Shown here piece after piece: positions 1 to 11,100 of a DNA stretch of 64,000 bases (positions within the stretch are counted from its first letter, which is position 1; the number at the start of each line of letters is the position of its first letter). A program made the position numbers and the translations under genes. Source of the DNA: Archegozetes longisetosus (Eukaryota; Arthropoda; Arachnida; Sarcoptiformes; Trhypochthoniidae). The stretch lies in contig JAEMBT020000005.1 of the NCBI GenBank assembly GCA_018873245.2, positions 5,380,001-5,444,000 on the forward strand, in the 5' to 3' direction. The notes below the pieces were generated by a model. That model was not told the origin of the DNA. It did not search any database and saw nothing but the letters and a program-made list of their open reading frames with translations.

Positions 1-1412
1 ATAAGAGGTGGATTGTCTTGTATTATGAAACGATATGTTGAAGCAAATAATAAATATATGATAAACTATGATCTTACAAAAGAATTAGTATATCTTATTC
101 CTGTTGATGCTAACAACTTATATGGTGATGCTATGTCTTTTAAACTACCTTATAAATCATTTAAATGGTGCTCAACAGAAGAAATTAGATATTTAGAAGA
201 ACGATTACTTGAAATTCCTGATGATAATGATATCGGATACACATTAAAAGTTGATCTAGATTACCCTGTAGAATTGCATGACAAACACAATGATTATCCA
301 TTCTTTCCAATTCATAAGGAAATAAAAAATGAGGATTTATCTCCTTATCAAAATAAACTAAGAAATATAATAAAATCAAGAAAGTTGATTACAAGTTTAG
401 AGAATAAAAAGGTTTAATATGTGATTATAGAACACTAAAACAAGCAATTCAACACGGACTTAAACTTAATAAAATTGAGTGTGCAATAAAATATGAACAA
501 AAATATTGGTTAAAACCTTATATAGATCTAAATACAAAACTAAGACAAGAAGGTACTTCTGATTTTGAGAAAGACTTCTTTAAACTAATGAACAATTCAG
601 TTTACGGAAAAACGATAGAGAATGTACTCAAAAGACAAGATATAAATTTCTGCTGCGAGAGAAAGAAAGCATTAAAATATGTGAAAAAGATTAATTTCAA
701 ACGTGAAACAATATTTACTAAGAACCTGGTAGCTCTCCATATGAATCGACTAAAAGTCAAATATAATAAACCTATTTATGCTGGATTTTGTGTACTTGAG
801 ATGTCTAAATGGAGAATGTTTAAGTTTGTGTATGAGTATTTGAAACCAAAATGGGGTGATAAAGTCGAAGTTGTGCAAACAGATATCGATGGGTTGATGC
901 TTCAGATCAAAACAGAAGACTTCTATGAGGATATAAAGAATGATACAATGATGAAATCATCGAACGCAAGCGATATTGAAAAATGGTTTGATACTTCTAA
1001 CTTTTCTGAAGATAACAGATTTGGTATTCAGCCTAAAAATAAGATGAAATTGGGTTGCTTTAAGATAGAAACAGGTGCGAATATAGTAACAATATTTATT
1101 GGACTGAAAGCTAAAATGTATTGTTATACGATTGAACATCAAGATAAGACAGAGTTAAAGAAAAGAGAAAAAGGAGTACCATCTCATATAACAAATAGAC
1201 ACCAATTACTAATATGGAAAAAAGTTTTGGATAACGAGACTCAAACATATGCTACTTATAATATGTTTAAATCAGAAAAACTCAACGTTTATACCATAGA
1301 ACAAAAAAAAGTCGCTTTATCTAATTTTGATGACAAGAGGTATATATTGGGCAATGGATATGCAAGCTTAGCACATGGACATTTTAGAACAAAACAAAAG
1401 AAATTGATGTGA
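1..1412 (+). pseudogene. Polinton/Maverick-type family B DNA polymerase, C-terminal part, frameshifted
   Basis: Protein-primed-type family B polymerase of the kind carried by Polinton/Maverick elements and adintovirus-like viruses; it would copy the element DNA. The reading frame is open from base 1, so the N-terminal exonuclease part lies outside the window. Visible landmarks are the RGG-type segment at the very start, palm motif A (DANNLYG, bases about 106-126), motif B (MNNSVYGKTIENV, about 588-626) and motif C (TDIDGL, about 880-897), followed by the usual C-terminal block ending in a DDKRYILG-type motif. The frame moves by one base between about 405 and 420, next to a run of five A, and the stop at 415-417 cuts the protein in two. 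Read across the break, similarity continues without loss. It could be a real pseudogene or a consensus error. No other Polinton gene is seen beside it. Confidence 0.85.
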
Positions 1413-1615
1413 AACAGTAATGTAATGTATATTCTTTTGACATAATGTAATGTTTTTCTATGAGGGACAAAAAAGCTGTCCCGTTTGTCCCGTCCCCCTG
1501 TCCCCTTCAAACACTTTAGCGGGACAGAAAAGTGTTGAATGAAAGTAATTGCAAGTGAGTGAATGACTCATCAAAACATTATTTGTATGCTTATTTTCAA
1601 CAATATTTATTATAT
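1413..1615. other. Gene-free spacer with GTCCC-rich inverted motif
   Basis: No coding signal. Bases about 1463-1535 hold short GGGACA/TGTCCC blocks in both orientations, as in the end of a small inverted-repeat element. The ATAT at 1612-1615 is the left target-site copy of the retrotransposon that follows. Confidence 0.4.
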
Positions 1616-1925
1616 TGAGGAGACCTGAGCAATATTTCAATTTTATTTTATTTAAAAACAGTGTAATTATTTCACGTCATTAATGTAGTGCTTAGACCTT
1701 ACAATTTGCGCGCCCAATATCAGTTTTTAAAAAGAAAAGCACACATTAGTCACTTCTTTGTAAGACACTTTTCCTTCACAATCTATGTAAATAAGCGCCA
1801 TTTTAACTAAAAATTAATCATTTTTTAATGTATAAATATTTTAAATAAAATTTGAAGCTTGTTCTAAAATTGCATGTTTTGTGATCTACGGATCATTCCA
1901 CACCTCAAAAGAGTCGGTCATCACA
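1616..1925 (+). repeat. 5' LTR of the Ty3/gypsy element
   Basis: 310 bp, TG...CA ends, no difference found against 6123-6432. It contains AT-rich stretches including an AATAAA at about 1853 that could serve as polyadenylation signal. The left flank ATAT at 1612-1615 is the target duplication. Confidence 0.95.
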
Positions 1926-1931
1926 TAAAAT

Positions 1932-1949
1932 TGGCGCAGTCGGCAGGAT
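1932..1949 (+). promoter_or_regulatory. Primer-binding site for reverse transcription
   Basis: Six bases after the 5' LTR the sequence TGGCGCAGTCGGCAGGAT starts with the TGG that pairs with a tRNA CCA end. It resembles the primer sites of the Drosophila 17.6/297 group, which are assigned to serine tRNA (recalled, not checked). Confidence 0.75.
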
Positions 1950-2027
1950 CAGTAATTGATCCAAAATACCTACGACTAGTCTCAAAACAACAACTTAAAC
2001 CCATTCAACAAATAAACAAATAATTGA

Positions 2028-3353
2028 ATGGAAACCAGATCCAAGTCCTTGACGAGACTTCAGTCCTCAGCAGCTAATCAAATCCAATTATCAACTGCTA
2101 ACACTTCAACGACCAACACATCAAACTCGACGCCCACAATGTCGAACACAAATACAACGTCGCAAATGGTCGCTACTTCCGATCCAAAAATGCCAAAATT
2201 TAACGGCAAAACAGAAGGACTTCCAATTGAATCATTTTTAATCATTTTCGAGTCTCTCTTTGACAGACTTTCAGACGATGAAAAACGTCGCAAAATCGTT
2301 GGTTATCTGGAAGGAGACGCAGCACATACTTACGCAATCGAAGTGCTTTCAAATCAGTCAGTCTTATGGCCTGATGCTAAGCAGAAACTCATTCAACGCT
2401 TCGGTCACTCCGAAATACCTCCAGTAGTCGCTGCCAGCCGACGAAGACTTCAAAGATCAGAGCAAATAAAGGACTATTATGACGACAAGACTCGAATACT
2501 TCGTCGTATCTCAGGACTTTCCGAAGCACACATGTCCGACTTTCTTACGGAAGGACTACCAGAGAGTTACAGAACTTACTTTTATGGCCGACGCTTCACA
2601 AACACCTCTGAATGGCTACGTCTGGCTCAAGACATTGAAGCAGACTCTCAACGTCGTACAAGTCATCAACAAAACCGGAGCCAAGGATCAAATCATTTCT
2701 CAAGGACTGATCGCACATCACAACAGCATTCAAATCGGAATCAAAAACACAACAATCAGTCAAACAATCGCAACAAAAGGCCGCCCTATGCATGCAAAAT
2801 ATGCCGAGACAAGGGTCTGACTGAATACCACTGGCATTCAGAATGTCCAAACAAGCCAAACACTACTGACACATCACAACCACAGGTCACTCAAGAATCC
2901 ACTTCAACATCAATGAATAATTTCATCCGACGCCAAGTCATGACATCACAATTAGCATCGAGTCAAGACATAGTTCTCATCCCATCCCGAATTGGTAGAT
3001 TCGAACTCAGCGCATTTGCAGATATTGGTTCTACAGTAAACATTATGGCAACACATGTGGCAAAAATACTCAAATTGAGACCTAACAGACGAAACGCACA
3101 ACAGATACTTCTAGCGAAAGGAACAGCAAAAACTCTCGGATCAGTCACTTTTGACTTGACAATCAATCATATGACGCGAACGATCACAGCCCAAGTACTC
3201 GACGGATTTCAATACACGCTTCTTATGTCTTTGTCAACACTTGGAGACTTCAAAATCATTATTGACACCGAAAAGCGAAGTGCTTGCTTCAAAACACAAA
3301 ACAAGCGTCGACTCAAACCACTCATAAAGCCAGAGCTGTCTGCCATTTCATGA
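2028..3353 (+). CDS. gag: Gag-protease polyprotein of the Ty3/gypsy element
   Basis: 441 residues from an ATG about 100 bases after the LTR. Residues 1-60 are Ser/Thr/Asn rich, then comes a capsid-like helical region (about 50-205), a basic Asn/Gln/Arg-rich stretch (about 210-250), and one nucleocapsid zinc knuckle with two close cysteines (CKIC) followed by His and a final Cys (about 255-274). A retroviral-type aspartic protease follows, with active-site segment ADIGSTVN near residue 332 and an ILK/LLMSLSTLG hydrophobic part behind it. The usual DTG or DSG is DIG here, an unusual substitution at the second active-site position. The frame ends at TGA 3351-3353; pol continues in the -1 frame. 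Confidence 0.88.
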   Translation: METRSKSLTRLQSSAANQIQLSTANTSTTNTSNSTPTMSNTNTTSQMVATSDPKMPKFNGKTEGLPIESFLIIFESLFDRLSDDEKRRKIVGYLEGDAAHTYAIEVLSNQSVLWPDAKQKLIQRFGHSEIPPVVAASRRRLQRSEQIKDYYDDKTRILRRISGLSEAHMSDFLTEGLPESYRTYFYGRRFTNTSEWLRLAQDIEADSQRRTSHQQNRSQGSNHFSRTDRTSQQHSNRNQKHNNQSNNRNKRPPYACKICRDKGLTEYHWHSECPNKPNTTDTSQPQVTQESTSTSMNNFIRRQVMTSQLASSQDIVLIPSRIGRFELSAFADIGSTVNIMATHVAKILKLRPNRRNAQQILLAKGTAKTLGSVTFDLTINHMTRTITAQVLDGFQYTLLMSLSTLGDFKIIIDTEKRSACFKTQNKRRLKPLIKPELSAIS

Positions 3354-6110
3354 AGACCATTGACATTAAGAATACTTCTCAACAAAAGAAATCATTTAAA
3401 GACATAAAACATTATCAGATATCAAACCTCACGAAAATGCGAAATGTTGAGTCACTTCTCACCGAATTTCAACAACTTTTTGCAGCCAACTCAACAGACT
3501 TAGGCCGAATCATCCTTGAAGAGCACAGCATTTCATTGATCGACGATAAACCTGTTGCACAACGACCGTATCGTCAGTCACTTCCATTAGCAGCCGAAAC
3601 TGCACGACAAATCCAGGATCTTCTGGCGAAGGGTCTCATTCGCGAAAGCGTTTCCCTTACGCCGCACCTGTGACACTACCGGACAAAAAAGATGGATCCA
3701 AACGGTTGTGCATTGACTACCGTCGACTCAATGCGAAGACAGTAGCCGATAAGACTCCACTACCCGTTATCGCTGACGTCATAGACAGACTTCGAAACTC
3801 AACTGTGTTTTCAAAACTTGATTTTGCATCGGGCTACTGGCAAGTCCCTATCAAATCAGAAGATATACCAAAAACAGCATTCGTAACAATGGACGGACAC
3901 TACGAATGGCTTGTATTACCATTTGGTCTTAAGAACAGTCCAGCCACTTTCCACCGAGTAGTTCGTAAGATCTTAGGAGATCTCATAAACAATGGAGTCA
4001 TGAGTTATCTGGACGACATCATAATCTATGCAAAGACACAGTCTGAACACAACTTCATCCTCGAAGAAGTTTTTAAACGGCTGTTACGACATAATGCAAG
4101 ACTAAAACGGACAAATGCGAATTCTCTAAGAATTCAATTGAATTCTTAGGTCACATCATTGACGGAAAACAAGTTAGACCTCCACCCGCGAAGACACAAG
4201 CAGTTATACAGTATCCGCAGCCGACAAGCATTAAAGAGCTCCAAAGGTTCTTAGGTCTCGTGAACTACTTACGTGAGTACATTCCGGACATGGCATCCAT
4301 TACTGAACCTTTAACTCGACTACTTCGCAAGTCAAAAGAATTCATTTGGTCTATAGAACAGCAAAACTCATTCCAAAAACTAAAGCAAATCATGTCGGAG
4401 TTCCCTGTTCGCAACATCTATGATCCAGATCTAGAGTGCGAACTGTACACTGACGCCTCTCTTATTGGACTCGCTGGGATTTTACTTCAAAACCATCACC
4501 CAATTGGTTACTACTCTAGAAAGCTTAGTGATGCTGAGACTCGCTATTCAGCCACAGAACTCGAGTGTCTCGCAGTTCACGACTCAATCAGATACTTCCG
4601 CATCTATTTGGAAGGAAGTAAATTCAAAGTCTTTACAGACCATAGGGCACTCAAATGGCTTCACAATTTTCACACTACTAAAAGACGTCTATATCACTGG
4701 TCCGAAGAGTTATCATTATACACATTCGATATCATACATCGAGCTGGTAAACATATGGCACATGTCGACGCACTCTCAAGAGCTCCAATCGTTTGTTTTA
4801 TTCAAAACTCAGACATTATATCAGCCCAAAAAGAAGATTTTGAATCTCAAGTCACATATAACTCTCCCGTTCGAAGCATCAACAACGTACAATCACTAAT
4901 AAAAACCAAACCAAATCTAACTTCAGAACCCGATCAAACTTCAAAATCCGATCAAACTTCAAAACCCAAACACACTTCAAAATCCGATCATCAAGACTCA
5001 CAAGACAGGCCCACATTTGCTTCACTCATTAAAACTCCGATTCTCGATCAAACAGTAACTGTCAACAGATTTGGAAAAACCTTAATACTCGTTCCTCCAA
5101 CACTTGTAAACAAAATTCTAACTGAAACACATGACAACTCAGGACATCCTGGCATTCGAAAAACACAGCAAAACATTCAGTTCAAATACTACTGGCCTGA
5201 AATGAGACACGATATCCAAACTTATATCCAATCCTGTCATACATGTCAACTCGTAAAACCGTCTTCTCGCCCAACATTTGGTAAACTCCAACCGATCCCT
5301 ACTCCGTTATTGCCTCTGGAACTGATCTCCATTGACACTGTAGTAATGGGTGCATCATCCAACAATACAAAAGCTAAATACTTGCAAGTCATCCTTGACC
5401 ACAGCACCCGCTACGTGTGGGCTAAACCTACACCTACTAATACAGCCGAGGCTGCCATCGGAGCTATCCAAGAAGTATTCAAAACCGTTGGTAAACCCAA
5501 ACGCATATTATCTGATAATGGAAAAAACTTTCGATCCAAGAAGTTTCAACGATTTACAACCCAACACAACATCTTAAGATCATTTACAAGCACTTATCAT
5601 CCACAATGCAATGGCGCTAATGAGAAAGTCAATGATACAATAGTCAAAGGACTCAGGATTGAAACTCAAATTCATCCTAAACTCAAATGGTCTTCACTTG
5701 TCAAAATTGTTGTCAACAATTATAACAATACAGTGCACAGTACCACAGGCTTCACCCCTTCTTATCTCATGTTTGGTACTGACCGCAATAACACTTCTGG
5801 ACCCGCATTATCAGAAGCACGTCTTATCGCACAACGACGTTCTGAGGAATTCAAAGCTAGGAAGAAGTTACAATACGATAAACAACATCCGAATATTGAA
5901 CTAAAAATTGGAGATCTCGTTAAAAGACGAATCCCTTCAAATCACCCAGACCTGGAGAAACTCACGGCACGTTTCGAAGCCCCTTTCGAAGTCATTGGAA
6001 TCACAGGACCAGTCAACGCGCGTATTCGCCACTATCCTGTCAATGGATCTGATCCAACATTGGTTCACGTTAGTCAGATCGAACCTTACTTCCTCCGGAA
6101 CTCGCCTTAA
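3284..6110 (+). pseudogene. pol: Pol polyprotein (RT, RNase H, integrase) of the Ty3/gypsy element, two frame breaks
   Basis: Frame 3284-3673 carries the linker and the start of RT; 3670-4149 has the RT core (FSKLDFASGYWQVPI, LPFGLKNSPATF, catalytic YLDD at about 4009-4020). From about 4110 the rest reads in a third frame: RNase H (ELYTDAS, TELECLAVHDS, VFTDHRALKW), the integrase HHCC finger (H-H then CHTCQ, about 5128-5250), the DDE core (SIDT, SDNGKNF, NEKVND) and a GPY/F-like end. The breaks near 3650-3665 and 4105-4112 are both one-base losses at or beside short homopolymers. The step from gag into pol (overlap 3284-3353) is also -1 and may be a natural gag-pol frameshift. The reported ORF start at 4260 is an internal GTG, not a true start. 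Confidence 0.88.
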
Positions 6111-6122
6111 AGCGTCGGAGAG

Positions 6123-6432
6123 TGAGGAGACCTGAGCAATATTTCAATTTTATTTTATTTAAAAACAGTGTAATTATTTCACGTCATTAATGTAGTGCTT
6201 AGACCTTACAATTTGCGCGCCCAATATCAGTTTTTAAAAAGAAAAGCACACATTAGTCACTTCTTTGTAAGACACTTTTCCTTCACAATCTATGTAAATA
6301 AGCGCCATTTTAACTAAAAATTAATCATTTTTTAATGTATAAATATTTTAAATAAAATTTGAAGCTTGTTCTAAAATTGCATGTTTTGTGATCTACGGAT
6401 CATTCCACACCTCAAAAGAGTCGGTCATCACA
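6123..6432 (+). repeat. 3' LTR of the Ty3/gypsy element
   Basis: 310 bp, matching the 5' LTR base for base as far as I can read. A short purine tract (GGAGAG, 6117-6122) lies directly before it as polypurine tract. ATAT at 6433-6436 closes the target duplication. Confidence 0.95.
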
Positions 6433-6577
6433 ATATAAAAGTTTTTTATCTATTATTTAATATTGATAAAAATGTCTACATAATGTTAACTTTATGATAA
6501 TTAAATTCAATGAGTAATGATAACAACATATCAATACTTTCTATTAAAACCATACAATAGCTCCATTTCTAATCAAT

Positions 6578-6843
6578 AGTCCTAGTGGCTTAGTGGTTAA
6601 AGAGTATGAGTGTTTGAATCATTTGGCCAGTGGTTCGAATCTCATACCTGACACCACTTTTGGGAGATCCTCTACTTTCTCTATACGTGTAGAGATTGTA
6701 TGATGGATTAAATAGTCGCTAAAACAAGCGGCGAGGGTACAGTACCCAGAATATAAAAATAAAGAAATAAAATAGTGAGGCGAGCCTGGGTACTGTTACC
6801 CGAAAGGGGATGAGATGGGAGGGCACCCCTTTTGCACTTTTTT
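6578..6843 (+). repeat. tRNA-derived SINE-like unit with Pol III boxes
   Basis: The first 80 bases are tRNA-like. An A box TGGCTTAGTGG (6586-6596) and a B box GGTTCGAATC (6632-6641) lie about 36 bases apart, and CACCA follows where a tRNA would end. The acceptor halves pair poorly, so this is a tRNA-derived head, not a tRNA gene. Downstream is an unrelated body containing a hairpin of GGGTACAGTACCCA (about 6735-6748) with its partner CTGGGTACTGTTACCC (about 6786-6801) across an A/T-rich loop. A run of six T at 6838-6843 would stop Pol III. No target duplication was found and I see no second copy in the window. Confidence 0.7.
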
Positions 6844-8196
6844 ATGTAATATTATCTAAATATATAGTTGGAAAACTACAATTTTTTCATTTTTATCAGT
6901 ATTTTATGTAAAAAATAGTATAAAATATGCTATTTTTTACATATTTGTATGCAATATTTAGGGGGGAGTTAGGGGGTCGTAGACTCGTACTTTCGTACTG
7001 TCCTAGTACCGCCATATATACACTACTAATTCACTTTTAAACGGATCTATATGTATTATTAACGCTGAATCCGAATATCAAATCAAAATTTTTTTTATAT
7101 CGAATAGTTTTCGAGATATTCGAATTTTGTGTCGAATTTTTCGATGTTTTGATTTTAAGATTTTTGAATATATGATATATGATTTCGATGTAGAATTTAA
7201 CGCTGACTACAAATATGAAAACCATTTTTGATATCCTTAGTATCCATCGAATACTTCTATATTTTATCCCATTTTAAAAATTTAACGCCATCTAACGCTT
7301 AAACTATAAGTTTTACGGAGGTAGGCCCATTGGCTATTTTGATCAGGCTGATGGCCTCTATTAAAATATGTCATCATAACCCGAGTGCCAAATTAGGCAG
7401 AATTCCATATACTTTAATGCAATGTTCTTTGAGAAATTTACTATGAAATTATTTAAAATTTTATAAAGCATTAATCGCTCTCACTAGTAAAGACTAATTT
7501 AATGCCATAAAACCCGTGATAAAAAACGCTAATATGTTCGCAAAATTGCAAAAATCTTAATCTATTATTAGTTTGAGCAAAGTTTCTTCAGTGTAAGAAT
7601 TAATCTAAGTGCTACTATGACTACCATGGTCCTTTTCTTTTTAGTACTAGCCTAAGTTTTTCAAAATTTGTTGTTCATAATTATCGTATAACTAAAACAA
7701 TAATATGGTTCGTGTGATTAGGTTTCATACATTAATTCCTAGAGCGTAGAAAGCTGCTTTTATTTTTATTTATAACCGCAAGGGTTTTACGAGAATATTG
7801 AGGGAATGTTGCCAATTAAAGTTATAAAGATTACAACTAAATATTAACGATTAAGTGTTTAAACTCTGGAATGTTCGAATAAGCAAGGACAAGTTCAAAA
7901 CGCACTTTTGAGTAAAAATGCAAGCAAGTGAGAACTTATTTTCCCCCGTTTAATTAATGACTAGTCAATATGACTATATTAAAACAGAAGAAATTTAAAT
8001 GAAGTGAAATATATAAAACTCACAAAGCAGATAATAAGCACTCTAATAAAAATATATTAATATAACTTATAAATTTAATAGGAGTAATTAATAAAAATTC
8101 ATTAAAAAATAAATGAAATGCAAGATACCTCTAATGTTTACTACAAACTTTATGAATAATAGTAGAGATAGGTAACACTCTAGCAAAATGACTCAA
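6844..8196. other. AT-rich intergenic region, no gene seen
   Basis: No convincing frame. Around 7060-7270 two related blocks beginning TTAACGCTGA, each followed by an AAATATGA/GAATATCA-like stretch, suggest an old repeat. A G-rich patch lies at 6960-6977. The last few hundred bases are the 3' flank of the minus-strand NB-ARC gene. Confidence 0.5.
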
Positions 8197-11100
8197 TCAA
8201 CTCACATAAAGGAACGTTCTGATGAAAGCAAATAAATCAATATAAGCTAGAAACCCAGGAGGAAGTTCGTTATAATTTTCAATAATTACCAATATACGTT
8301 GGTTGACCTCACTGGCATTCATATAATCTCCTAAGTACCGATAAGCAACACTAAGGTTCGTCAACGTATTATTCAATAACGGATGGTCTGGACCATAATG
8401 CTTTTCTATAATCGGAAGCGCACGTTCATAAATCTCACGAGCTTTCTGGTAATCTTCTAAATTACGATAAGCAATGCCAAGGTTCGTCAAAGTGGATGCC
8501 ACTTGAGGATGGTCTGGACCATAATGCTTTTCTTTGATCGGCAGCGCAAGTTCATAAATCTCACGAGCTTTCTGGTAATCACCTAAATTCGAATGAGTAA
8601 CGCCAAGGTTCATCAAAGTGGTTGCCACTTGAGGATGGTCTGGACCATAATGCTTTTCTTTGATCGGCAGCGCAAGTTCATAAATCTCACGAGCTTTCTG
8701 GTAATCACCTAAATTCGAATGAGTAACGCCAAGGTTCATCAAAGTGGTTGCCACTTGAGGATGGTCTGGAGCATAATGCTTTTCTTTGATCGACAGCGCA
8801 CGTTCATAAATCTCAAGAGCTTTCTGGTAATCACCTAAATACGAATGAGCAATACCAAGGTTTGTCAAAGTGGATGCCACTTGAGGATGGTCTGAACCAT
8901 AATGCTTTTCAACGATCGGGAAAGCACGTTCATAAATCTCACGAGCTTTCTGGTAATCTCCTAAATTACGATAAGCAATGCCAAGGTTCGTCAAAGTGGA
9001 TGCCACTTGAGGATGGTCTGGACCATAATGCTTTTCTTTGATCGGCAGCGCAAGTTCATAAATCTCACGAGCTTTCTGGTAATCACCTAAATTCGAATGA
9101 GCAACGCCAAGGTTCATCAAAGTGGTTGCCACTTGAGGATGGTCTGGAGCAAAATTCTTTTCTTTGATCGACAGCGCACGTTCATAAATCTCAAGAGCTT
9201 TCTGGTAATCTCCTAAATACGAATGAGCAATACCAAGGTTTGTCAAAGTGATTGCCACTTGAGGATGGTCTGGACCATAATGCTTTTCAACAATCGAGAG
9301 AGCACGTTCATTAATCTCACGAGCTTTCTGGTAATCTCCTAAATACGAATGAGCAATACCAAGGTTTGTCAAAGTGATTGCCACTTGAGGATGGTCTGGA
9401 CCATAATGCTTTTCAACAATCGGGAGAGCACGTTCATTAATCTCACGAGCTTTCTGGTAATCTCCTAAATACGAATGAGCAATACCAAGGTTTGTCAAAG
9501 TGATTGCCACTTGAGGATGGTCTGGACCATAATGCTTTTCAACAATCGGGATAGCACGTTCATTAATCTCACGAGCTTTCTGGTAATCTCCTAAATTCGA
9601 ATGAGCAACGCCAAGGTTTATCAAAGTGGATGCCACTTGAGGATGGTCTGGACCATAATGCTTTTCAACAATCGGGAGAGCACGTTCATTAATCTCACGA
9701 GCTTTCTGGTAATCACCTAAATTCGAATGAGCAACGCCAAGGTTCGTCAAAGTGGATGCCACTTGAGGATGGTCTGGACCATAATGCTTTTCTTTCATCG
9801 ACAGCGCACGTTCATTAATCTCACGAGCTTTCTGGTAATCTCCTAAATTAAGATAAACATTGCCAAGGTTCGTCAAAGTGGATGCCACTTGAGGATGGTC
9901 TGGACCATAATGCTTTTCAACAATCGGGAGAGCACGTTCATTAATCTCACGAGCTTTCTGGTAATCTCCTAAATTCGAATGAGCAACGCCAAGGTTTATC
10001 AAAGTAGATGCCACTTTTGGGTGGTCTGGACCATAATGCTTTTCTTCGATCGACAGCGCACGTTCATAAATCTCACGAGCTTTTTGAGCAAACCCTAATT
10101 GTATATATGATTCTCCCAACATTAACAAAATTGTAGCTGATGAAGCTAATTCTATTTTTTCTACTTCCGATTTTGCTATCTGCCATTTGTCTAAGTGTTC
10201 TTGATATATATCTAAATGTGGTAATAATTCTCTCATTTTTGTGAAATCTTCCAATTTTTCATTGTTTGGGTAGCCTTTAATTAATAAATTCCAAACGGAT
10301 AAAATGTATTTATCTCTTTCACTATCTTCCCATTTACGACGTATAACCTCTTGAACTAAAATATGGATTGTTGTACTTCTATTTTTACTTATTGTAATCA
10401 TTGAGTAGCTGTCTAGAGTTCCTAATGCATCTTCGAAGATCTCAGGCGGAGAATTTGTGTTGTTTTCTGGACTTTCAGCAAATAACTTTAATAAAAATTC
10501 TGGAATATCATTACATGCTAAATATGCACAAGCATTTAACAAATTTGTGGCAAGTATAGAGTCTTTACGTATTGCTTGCATTGTAATATCCCAAGTCGTG
10601 TATACAGATACAAATTGGGTTTCTTCGTACGAATTCATTAATAATTCATCGGTTAATAGATCTTTCTTTCGGGATAAAAATTCTTCTTTTCTTTTCTCAT
10701 AGAGTTCTAAATAAAGCGTAATTGTTATTTTTCTCACCTTTATGTAGGCACACGCTATGGCTAAAGCTAAAGGCAATCTACCAAGTTTCTTAGCTAATTT
10801 ATCCACGTGCGTTGTTTCTTCATCCGAAAGTCTTTCGCCAAGTATTTTCTTAATGTAATCTCTTGATTCATCTATGGTGAAAACATCGACAGGGATGTCT
10901 TTCTGTGGCCATCCAGCCGAGTAACGAGTTGTCACTAATATATTTCCTCCTTTGCATGGAACTAAATCTCTAATAGACCTATAATTAGGCGTGTTGTCAT
11001 AAATTAATAGCCAACCACCATGCGATTTATCTTCAAGCCAATGTTTAACTTTACGAGTTATTTCTTCAATATCTTTTTTTTCTTCATCACGAATGATATT

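Larger units (their letters stand above)
1616..6432 (+). mobile_element. Complete Ty3/gypsy LTR retrotransposon, young insertion
   Basis: A 4817-bp element bounded by two 310-bp LTRs that begin TG and end CA. I find no difference between the two LTRs by eye, and both sides carry the 4-bp duplication ATAT (1612-1615 and 6433-6436). Inside are a primer-binding site, gag-protease, and pol in the order RT, RNase H, integrase, which is the Ty3/gypsy order. Pol ends 12 bases before the 3' LTR, so there is no env gene and this is not an errantivirus-like copy. Identical LTRs mean the insertion is recent, yet pol shows single-base frame breaks that fit consensus errors better than decay. Confidence 0.96.

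Noticed and set aside
3284..3353. A proven programmed -1 frameshift between gag and pol
   Set aside because: The overlap and direction fit, but no clear slippery heptamer plus structure was identified, and one-base losses are common elsewhere in this sequence.
2479..5904. Extra ORFs within gag and pol (for example 2479-2820, 4465-4899, 5350-5577)
   Set aside because: Overlapping shadow frames of the retroelement proteins, with no domain content.
5900..6122. An env gene in the retrotransposon
   Set aside because: Pol runs to 12 bases before the 3' LTR, so there is no room.
6578..6660. A functional tRNA gene
   Set aside because: Boxes A and B are present, but the acceptor stem does not pair and the unit continues into an unrelated body; better read as a SINE head.
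8330..10130. CRISPR array or satellite DNA
   Set aside because: The 126-bp periodicity is fully explained by coding TPRs in one open frame.
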